Source of the DNA: Entoloma clypeatum
Taxonomy: Eukaryota > Basidiomycota > Agaricomycetes > Agaricales > Entolomataceae
Reading direction: 5' to 3'
Assembly (NCBI GenBank): GCA_963565915.1
Contig: OY751487.1
Coordinates: 1,488,001 to 1,552,000 of the forward strand
DNA: 64,000 bases
This document shows, piece by piece, positions 56,631-64,000 of this stretch (positions within the stretch are counted from its first letter, which is position 1; each line of letters begins with the position of its first letter). A program made the translations under genes and the position numbers. The notes below the pieces were generated by a model. The model was given only the letters and a program-made list of their open reading frames with translations. It did not search any database and was not told the origin of the DNA.

Positions 56631-57830
56631 CTAACAAAGAATGTGGAGTGCAGTGAACAACGACTCGAAGCTGCCTTGTTTGTGGCATTCAAGCTCCGTT
56701 TCGACTTCGAAAACCCCATTGTACACGTTACGGGAAGCGCGACCGAAATGCTCGATTGAGGTTTTGAGGAGGTATTCGAGCGCTAGTGTGGCCTGGGATG
56801 GAGGGACATCCTGGGACGGCGCCGGCGCCTCGTCTGGAGACCAATGTTTGAGGCGTGCGCGTGTACCCGGGAAACTGTCCAGGATAATATCATCGCTCGA
56901 ACCCTCATAGAACCACTCCAGCGCGCTAATGAGGTCAGGGAAACGTTGTTGGAAGTCCAACCTGTGCAACACAGACTCTGAGCCATTTGCTTCGAACACG
57001 ATATCAGGAAGTGTGGACCTACCCTTTCCTGAGCTCTTCGCGCGTCCATAATGGAAACCCCCGAATGTAAGGTAATCGTTCCTTCCCCCATTGCTTGAAG
57101 CGAGATGGATCAGGAGAAGTTGCCTGAATAGGGAAGCGACCATCAGCAATCAATGTGAGACGGTTGCTTGCACTCTCTCAAATCGAACAACGACCAGAGG
57201 AAGACACGGCAGGTTGATCGTCTTTCCCTGGGAAATTTGAGTATCCCTTGTGCCGTACTAGTATACTCTAAGCTTGACCAAAATAGAGAAGGGTGAGGTT
57301 CGCGCCGTCCATGGAGAATAGCACGTTCTGTTTGAGTTGGAGGGTTGGAACATGGTTTTACCCTGCCAGTGAGCGATGATTTAGGGAATCCTCAGTTGTT
57401 ATTGTACGAGGATTCAAATACACACCAATACCTGGCTGACCAGTGATGAGGATTCCGCCCGTACCCCCGACTTTACATCGCACGTTTCAAGGTAAAGTCA
57501 AATGTATCCACATAACATTCGCGGATGAGAATCGACGTTGCAGCTCCTACAAATAAAAGAGGAAAGTCACGCAAGACAAGGCATCGCCAATTTTCTTCTC
57601 TGGTTGGCCCCACCATGCGTCGCTGAGACGCTGCCACTCGTCCCTGCCCTTTTGCCATCCACACGAACCGAGGTCCTGATATGCGGGCCACTCCCAGTTG
57701 TCTTCAATTGTGTTTGCATCTGCGTGGAGATAGAGTGTGTGTCGACACGATATCTCCTGTATCATCTCCTCCAATAATTCACACCTAATTACATGAGCTA
57801 CAACATCAAACAGTGGTAGAAGCGTACCTA
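56631..57830 (-). pseudogene. P-loop protein of an Agaricomycete-type family, probably degenerate
   Basis: The minus strand shows QDLGSCGWQKGRDEWQRLSD near 57680-57620, then GTGGILITGQPGIG (57460-57420), which after a GT-AG intron continues KT, a Walker A motif GQPGIGKT. A later segment (57149-56631) reads SGKGRSTLPDIVFEANGSES and ALEYLLKTSIEHFGRASRNV. Between them stops and frame changes occur that I could not explain by splicing. The family is abundant in mushroom-forming fungi and has no firm function. I suspect a decaying member. The limits are approximate. Confidence 0.4.
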
Positions 57831-59180
57831 TTCAATATGTTTCCGAGACGAGGGGTAGGTCTACATCGTCAATCCATGCAAGTCTGCCTGAGGAGAGAAC
57901 GCACCATCATTGCCTCCCTCCACCAGCTTTCACGGCTTTTCGTCTCCCCTCACCTGCTCATGGCATCTAGTATCTCAGGCTTGTCCTTCGCCCGAGCGGC
58001 CGCCCTCCAAGCAGTAACGAATAGCAGCATCTTACTTGATCATGTCTAGGCACCTTATATCTGAAGATGTGAAGTCTTTGACAGAAGGCGAGTCGGAAGA
58101 GAATGTCCCTTCGGGGTGGTGAAGCTGATGGAATTATGTAGGTTTGTTTATCACATATTTCCTCGTTTCACTCCTGTCTTTTCGCCACAGGAAATGCCTT
58201 GGCGGAATCGCGGAAAGCAGAAACATGGAATCGTTGCCAGAGGTTCAGTGTCTCCCCGGTTGATGCCTGAGGGAGCACGAAACTGCCCAGCATCACCTCA
58301 CTGATGCTCCTCCAAGGATTCAAAGATCTTCTCACTAACTTGATATTTCTCCGTAAAAGGCTGCTGTTGTCGTCCACATTTTTACATGGCCACGCTGGTG
58401 AAGGTAAACAACCTTTATGTTACATTCTCTTCTCGCTCAATTTTGACTTCATTTCTTCAGTAGCAGACACCATCGATATGTGCGGCTGGGATTCTCATCT
58501 ACTACTTGGCTGTATCTGGCTATCCTATCCCTATCCACTACCATACGTCACACTAAACTGATCTTCAAGGTAAGGAGACACTTCCGTAATGAGCCCTGAC
58601 TGAAGTGTCTGCTTTTAATTATGACGGTGAACCAGTATAAGAGGGAAGGCCGATGATCGATGTGATAGTTGGGTCCGTGACGAGGAAATCATAATCGAAC
58701 CAGCGAGTACCCTCTATGGGGTCCTAGGGATTAAGGTTCACCTCTTCTATCGTGACCATCATTCGGCTGAAAACATCAGATGCTGGCATATAGGAATCTG
58801 GGCGACGGCTGGGAACTTTCCCAGAAGATATTGAATCGTGTTTATGGAGACCCTTGATCTGGCTTAAGGTATCTCCCAGACTTTATATCAACTAGAGACA
58901 TTCACGTTTATCCATCGAGCACAAAAAACATCATCATCAGATGAAGTACTACCAGACAAAGTATTTCACCAATACTGTCGCTGCTTCTCGGTATCTGTAT
59001 CCTCTGACAGGATCATGCTCAAATTGCATCTCATCAAGAGAAGACGACAGAAACCGCAGTCCGCCAATATTCAGATCAATGATACTGTATATGAACAGCA
59101 TGCGGTTGTGGTGTGGTCTTTCAGCTTATAAGGTGCTCTATTTAATATTCCATCCTCTTCATTGAGCATCTTGCTTTGAT
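57831..59180. other. Intergenic region
   Basis: About 1.35 kb without a supported gene. The last part, upstream of the methyltransferase, contains TTTATATC near 58880 as a possible core promoter element. Confidence 0.4.
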
Positions 59181-60048
59181 ATGAGGCTCGCTGCTGCCTT
59201 TGCTGTTCTAACTTACCTTGCTTTTGCTCTCCAGGTCGGGCTCAGACCAACAGTCTACGATGTTGTACATACTCCGTGGCTTCTGCTCCACCCCAGCGCG
59301 CTATCCCGCACGTTTATGGCAAACGTGTGGACGACATACGGAAATCGAAGTGACAAAGCTCATCGACTGGGCAAGCAAGATCTTATCACCCCAAATGCCT
59401 ACGGACTTGTTCTTGATATTGGAGCAGGTCAGTAGTTCCTAGTAGACACGATGTATCGCTTTTTGGATCCTCTAGGGGTTATTGATGTCAATCGTAGGTC
59501 ATGGACACACTGCCAAATACTTGAATATTAGCCTCGTAACACGCTATGTTGCTTTGGAGCCCAATACCCTCATGCACCCTGAGCTCCGCTCAGCCGCAAA
59601 TGCAGCTGGTTTTAGTGAAGAAGACAGAACGTTACTCATTCTTCCCTTGGGCGCTGAAGATACGGCGTCTATTGTCTCCTCTCTTGGAAACCAGGCAGTG
59701 GATACTTTGATCTCTGTGATGGTCCTTTGCACGGTTCCATCCCCTGAGGATGCAACCACCGCTATGGTTAGAGATATTTTGAAGCCGGGAGGGCAATTTC
59801 TTTTCTACGAACACGTCCTGAGCCAACGCCCTGACGTCGCGTGGTGGCAGCACTTTTGGGCTCCAATATGGAAAATATTCTTTGATGGCTGTAGGATGGA
59901 TCGTGCAACTGATCTGTGGCTGGATAAGATGGTAGGCGAGGAAGGCAAAAGCCGTTGGAGTTATAAGGCGGTTTGGGGAGGGAAAACTGAGTCGGAAGAG
60001 AGTCTCTTTCCCCATCGCATTGGAATATTGATAAAACGCTTGTCTTGA
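59181..60048 (+). CDS. METTL7-like SAM-dependent methyltransferase
   Basis: Exons 59181-59427 and 59498-60048 give 265 residues. A hydrophobic N-terminus (MRLAAAFAVLTYLAFALQVG) is a probable membrane anchor or signal. SAM-binding motif I is LDIGAGHGHTAKYL, spanning the intron. YVALEPNTLM (motif II), LGNQAVDTLISVMVLCTVPS (motif III region) and ILKPGGQFLFYEHV (post-III) follow. The C-terminal GCRMDRATDLWLDKM matches the METTL7 pattern; those enzymes are membrane-bound and methylate small thiols. The substrate here is unknown. It ends 96 bp before the next gene on the same strand. Confidence 0.85.
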
Positions 60049-60144
60049 GGGAAAACAGGTACTTGGTGGCATCAATACTCCATGTATCAGGTTGTCTATT
60101 TATGGCGGAATGACGTAGTACTGGCTGTCTCACTCCTCTCACCA

Positions 60145-61013
60145 ATGGATCGTCCTCCCAGAGTTGCTATCGTTATCTATACCTTGTATGGCCACATTGG
60201 CAAACGTACGCCGCTGCCTTCTTTCACCCTCGTGTTTTCTTTTGAATCCGTGCATAGTTGCCGAGGCCATAAAGTCTGGCATAGAGAGTGTGCAAGGTAC
60301 CGCTACGATCTACCAGTAAGCTGTTCCCTTGTATTTCCCTCTTCTCCTTCAAGTGTTGATTACTCCCTAGGGTCCGAGAGACGCTTTCCCCAGAAATCCT
60401 GAAGAAGATGCATGCCCCCGACAAACCGGACTACCCTATTTTCGGTATTGAAGACGTCTCCAAGTATGACGCCTTCCTCTTCGGAGTGCCCACTCGTTTC
60501 GGTACCATGCCTGCACAGTGGAAGGTCTGCAAACTCCGATCCCTGTGATCCCTCGACTATTACCCATTCTAATGTTTCCTCCTTTTAAGACCTTCTGGGA
60601 TGCCACAGGCGGACTTTGGGTCAATGGAACGTTTCACGGCAAGTATGTCTCCCTATTCGTGTCCACTTCTGGCCCCGGTGGCGGACAGGAGATCACTCCC
60701 CTCAACATGATGTCTACACTTGTCCATCATGGAATGATCTACGTCCCTCTCGGTTATTACAAGACCTTCTCTCAACTCACGAACCTGAACGAGGTTCACG
60801 GCGGTATGCTACCCCGTCCATCAGGATCAGTGCTGCTCAATTGACTGTTGTTTCTTGCTTCCAACAGGATCCCCTTGGGGTGCGGGGACTTACGCCGCCT
60901 CAGATGGGTCACGTCAGCCAACCCCTCTCGAAATAGAGATTGCGACTATTCAAGGCAAATCGTTCTGGGAAACACTCAACCGCGTGAAGTGGGGTTCAGC
61001 AGACTCGCATTGA
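60145..61013 (+). CDS. WrbA-like flavodoxin/NAD(P)H:quinone oxidoreductase
   Basis: Exons 60145-60205, 60258-60315, 60371-60524, 60590-60803 and 60868-61013 give 210 residues, the usual family length. The FMN-binding flavodoxin fold shows [39 protein letters not shown] and [12 protein letters not shown]. It ends [12 protein letters not shown]. WrbA/Pst2-type enzymes reduce quinones by two electrons with FMN and protect from redox stress. The start at 60145 is the first ATG of the conserved N-terminus. Closely packed behind the methyltransferase gene, but no functional link is known. Confidence 0.92.
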
Positions 61014-61642
61014 CGTATCATCTTCCCGATGCAGTCAGTTCTTCGGTAATTCGCCGATATCGTGTAATAAGTACTGGGTCAGCCGCGTTAGGTACAAATA
61101 TATGTTTCTAGTAGCCGTGAACACTGCTATTGATCAACTGCTCTACACAACTGTTCACAACTTGGGAAGGGTCAGGTTTACTTGCGTGCAATTACTCTTG
61201 ACATAATGTGGATGGTCCGCTCTCGCGGCCCAGACAACATCAACCCGACCGCCTGCCGTGGAATTCGAGCAGAGCGACCAAAGGTCAAAACGGCCATCAA
61301 CGCCCAGAATTAGTGATCCCTCGGAATCGGCTGGGTCCGTCTATTTGAACGATAAATCAATGAAAGTAACTACATTCCTCAGAGTGAAAAGGCCGGACTT
61401 ACCAAGAAACAATAACCTGAATGCGGCCGGGGCGGAAATTGTGTCGAAATAAAGCTGGGAGATTCGCCTTCGCCGAGCGACAAGGACACGGATCTCAGGT
61501 AAGGGGAGGAAGGCGACACCGCGGACAGCGTTCCGTTTTCGAGAGTGTTGTATTCCCCAATGCCTCGACAAGCAACGCAGCTCTTTAAAAAGGTATTATT
61601 AGTACATGTATCAAAACGTTGACATTCCCAGTAACGAAATTT
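61014..61642. other. Intergenic region
   Basis: About 630 bp. No recognisable gene. Confidence 0.45.
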
Positions 61643-62064
61643 TTATATAAAAAAAAAAGGCCTTACAGAAAGGATGGAGTATCCGACTTTTTGAACCGTC
61701 AAAACGTCGATGATCTTCACAGGGACGGGCTCAGAGGCTCCGTCCCTATACCGAGCTTCAAGTTTGAACGTCGTCGGCGAGGATTGCAGGCACGGCGTCT
61801 GGGGATCCAAAGCAGCCGCGGCCCTGCCACCATCATGACCGTGACGCACAGCCAAACGATTTCCCCAGCAAGGTTGTGCGGAGTCGTGGCTGCTGCTGCT
61901 GCTGCTGCAGTTTTCCTGCCACTCGTTGGAGACCGGATTCTAACATGCAAAAAGATTGATACAAACAAGTGCTGCCAAATGAACTTTGGACTTACGATGG
62001 CCGAGGCTGTAGCTTGTGAGACTAGAGCGAACAGCACTAGGAAAGCGCCGATAAAGAGAGCCAT
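61643..62064 (-). CDS. Candidate small secreted protein
   Basis: Two exons, 62064-61996 and 61939-61643, give 121 residues. Exon 1 is exactly a signal peptide (MALFIGAFLVLFALVSQATA then SAI); a 56 bp GT-AG intron follows. The mature part begins NPVSNEWQENCSSSSSSHDS, with a Ser run coded by an AGC repeat (near 61890-61910), and ends VGYSILSVRPFFFI. It has three Cys and no known domain. The gene is supported by the signal peptide and the clean splice only; the second exon is not conserved to my knowledge, so it could be spurious. Confidence 0.4.
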
Positions 62065-62965
62065 CGTTATGAAGTTGCATTGCAGCTTGTGCAGGCCTGG
62101 AAGCATTTTTTATACGGACTGTGCTCTGTGCGAAGTTTGGACGAAGCCCTCGTTCGATACTTGTGAAATTCACCCGTGTCCCTCGTACGTCAAAGATTGA
62201 ATAGGGACTGTTAACCAAGAAGTATCGACCCCTTGAGCCCACTTGGAGTCTGCAAAACCAAATACGCTGGTTCGTAGGTCAGGAACTCGAAGAAAGGGGA
62301 GCGGTAGAAGGAGAGGCATCGGAAGTCGAACAGGAATAGCTTCGACCTCCAATCGCCTCGGGAATTGGCTCATGGTCTATCTATCAAGGTCAGCTCATTT
62401 GTGAAGCATTTTTGCAGAGGCAAATAATGTGCTCAGACAATCAAAGCGTGCTCGCAGGAAGAAGAGGGAGATATCATCATGTCAAGTTATCCTGGGCGGT
62501 GGGCTTTGAAAATCTCTGAATCGGGAAACGAAGACTCTTCAACTTGTCCTTGTGGTATTATCCCCCCTGTTAAGTGCGCCACGGATTCGGCTGGTGCCTG
62601 TGGCCCGGGAAATCTGGCTGATGGATGTCTTCATCTGTTCTGAAACCTACGCGTCAAATCGTCAGGTTTCAACGCATTTAAAAGACATCAAAAAATGGTC
62701 CTGGTCCGTTCAAGCGCTCGCAACGGCAGCAAAGCAAAATATCATTCAGATTGCTCCAAATCTAAAATACATTGCGTTTTCAGTAAAACTTGCACGAACG
62801 GGAAGTGACAGCAAAGAGAGAAGGGTATCGCCACGACCAAGGATGTACGGGGGGGTATCGCTTTCAAAACAACCTGCGAGCATAGGAACCCAGCGATGAA
62901 CAACGCCCATCGTGGAATGTTATGATTTTGAAACTTGCAAAAACAAAACAAAAAAAAGAACCGTA
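62065..62965. other. Intergenic region
   Basis: About 900 bp without a recognisable gene. The A-rich run near 62940-62960 lies at the 3' end of the next minus-strand gene. Confidence 0.4.
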
Positions 62966-64000
62966 TCAGTGTCCGGAATGCGGCGAACATGAAAGAAAAG
63001 AAAAAGAAAACTGACAAGTAATCCGCACAAACGCATCTTCCTCATCAACCTGCTCAAACAAATTGACACCCTCCAACTCGCACGCCGCAGAAACCACCGC
63101 CATATCCGACGCCTCGTTCGTCCTCCCAGGCGACCCAACAATGCTCGCCATCTTCCTCGACGAAGACGTGATGCACATCGACAGCGCCTTCAAGAACGCA
63201 TAATCCCTCGATTCGTTCTCGTACGAACCGTCCCTCAGCGGTTCCCAGTACCCGTAGTATTCAGAAATGGCGAGCGTGCCAAGCGACGACGGAAGGATGG
63301 AGAACGCGTCGTGCGCGAAACAGCTGTGATTCGTCACATGCAGGTCCTGCAGCGCAGGCAGACTCTGCAGCAGCTGCGCGTATCCGCTGTTCGTATGGCT
63401 AAAAATGCTGATGTTGTCTAGACGTAAGCTGTACAGATTCGTCGGAGAAGGTATCTTGAGAGCTGGGGCCTTCGCCGTAAACACCGGGGACGGCTGGAGG
63501 AACCCTCCAAGGAACCGGAGGTCCAGGTGATGAACGCTATCCGAGCACAAGCTCAACGCCCGCATGAAATGCGCCACCGCATACTCATGGCTGCTGTCCA
63601 GCCTCACCGTCCTCAGCCTATGCTCCGGCACATGGGTCGAAAAATTCATCACATGGCAATCCCGCAGATACAGATTCTCCAGCCTCGAAAAGTGCTCCAG
63701 AATCGACGGCAAGATCCCCTGCGCATACGTCGTCGCGAACGTCCCGACCTTCAGCAGCGGGAAGTCCCACAGCGCCAGCGGACACTGCCCCAAAAACAGC
63801 GTCTCCAAATTCGGCGTCGAGCTCAAAAACCGCTCCAGCCCGCTCTCCACCTCGTCCGACTTGCTCGACAGCTGGTAGTCGAGCGCCGCAGCATGGATGT
63901 ATCGCCCCAACTCCGGCCGGTCCTCCAGTGTCCTCAGCAGCAGCTTCAAGCTCCCCGCGGGCCACTTGGTGTGCTTCCGGCCCTTCCACCCCGTGAAATC
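62966..64000 (-). CDS. F-box/LRR-type protein (partial at right edge)
   Basis: A long minus-strand open frame enters from the right edge (DFTGWKGRKHTKWPAGSLKL) and runs to a stop at 62966, with a possible short intron near 63010-63020. Leu-rich repeats are clear: TPNLETLFLGQCPLALWDFP, RLENLYLRDCHVMNFS, VHHLDLRFLGGFLQ and LPALQDLHVTNHSCF. It resembles the F-box-associated LRR proteins that are numerous in mushroom genomes. The N-terminal F-box, if present, lies outside the window. Confidence 0.65.
   Translation of the reverse strand, partial: DFTGWKGRKHTKWPAGSLKLLLRTLEDRPELGRYIHAAALDYQLSSKSDEVESGLERFLSSTPNLETLFLGQCPLALWDFPLLKVGTFATTYAQGILPSILEHFSRLENLYLRDCHVMNFSTHVPEHRLRTVRLDSSHEYAVAHFMRALSLCSDSVHHLDLRFLGGFLQPSPVFTAKAPALKIPSPTNLYSLRLDNISIFSHTNSGYAQLLQSLPALQDLHVTNHSCFAHDAFSILPSSLGTLAISEYYGYWEPLRDGSYENESRDYAFLKALSMCITSSSRKMASIVGSPGRTNEASDMAVVSAACELEGVNLFEQVDEEDAFVRITCQFSFSFLSCSPHSGH

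Overview
This window looks like nuclear DNA of a filamentous basidiomycete, most likely an Agaricomycete. Its genes are cut by many introns of about 45-65 bp. It carries cerato-platanins, F-box/LRR-type genes and an Agaricomycete-type P-loop protein family, and its repeats are a Ty1/Copia LTR retrotransposon and a pogo-like DNA transposon. There is no operon logic; genes lie on both strands. I recognised no tRNA, rRNA or CRISPR.

Region 1 (1-10,846) is a transposon nest. At the left edge a Copia element lies on the minus strand: partial gag, leader and a 300 bp LTR. A pogo-like element follows (2200-10844). It has near-perfect terminal inverted repeats, a TA duplication and a broken minus-strand transposase. 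A complete plus-strand Copia element (4697-10452) sits inside it, with two 310 bp LTRs and a 5 bp GGGTT duplication. Its gag-protease-integrase frame is open, but the RT/RNase H part is frameshifted and carries stops.

Region 2 (10.85-21.4 kb) holds secreted proteins and relics: a purine-cytosine-permease-like fragment, an 8-exon serine carboxypeptidase, an intact cerato-platanin, a diverged cerato-platanin that kept only one of two disulfide pairs, a dead cerato-platanin fragment joined to a dead GH18 chitinase tail, and an 8-exon GH18 chitinase. These proteins suggest cell-wall or chitin remodelling.

Region 3 (21.9-44.5 kb) is mainly membrane and housekeeping genes: an Adp1-like ABCG transporter (12 exons), a P-type IIC-like cation ATPase (31 exons, including a 5 nt exon and three apparent GC-AG introns), a decayed Lyc1-like acetyltransferase, an Mcp1-like mitochondrial protein, a Zn2Cys6 transcription factor whose zinc cluster is built over a 13 nt exon, an adenylate kinase, a stretch of about 2.9 kb without a recognisable gene, and the OST48/Wbp1 subunit of oligosaccharyltransferase.

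Region 4 (44.8-64 kb) holds an Arg/Gly-rich protein packed 31 bp ahead of a Ser/Thr kinase with an unusual insert, an F-box-type gene, the splicing factor CWC22, a divergent metallo-beta-lactamase-fold hydrolase, a P-loop family relic, a METTL7-like methyltransferase 96 bp ahead of a WrbA-like flavodoxin, a candidate small secreted protein, and an F-box/LRR-type gene running off the right edge. For most conserved genes the exon coordinates were derived by hand from splice motifs and family conservation; the summed coding lengths are multiples of three.
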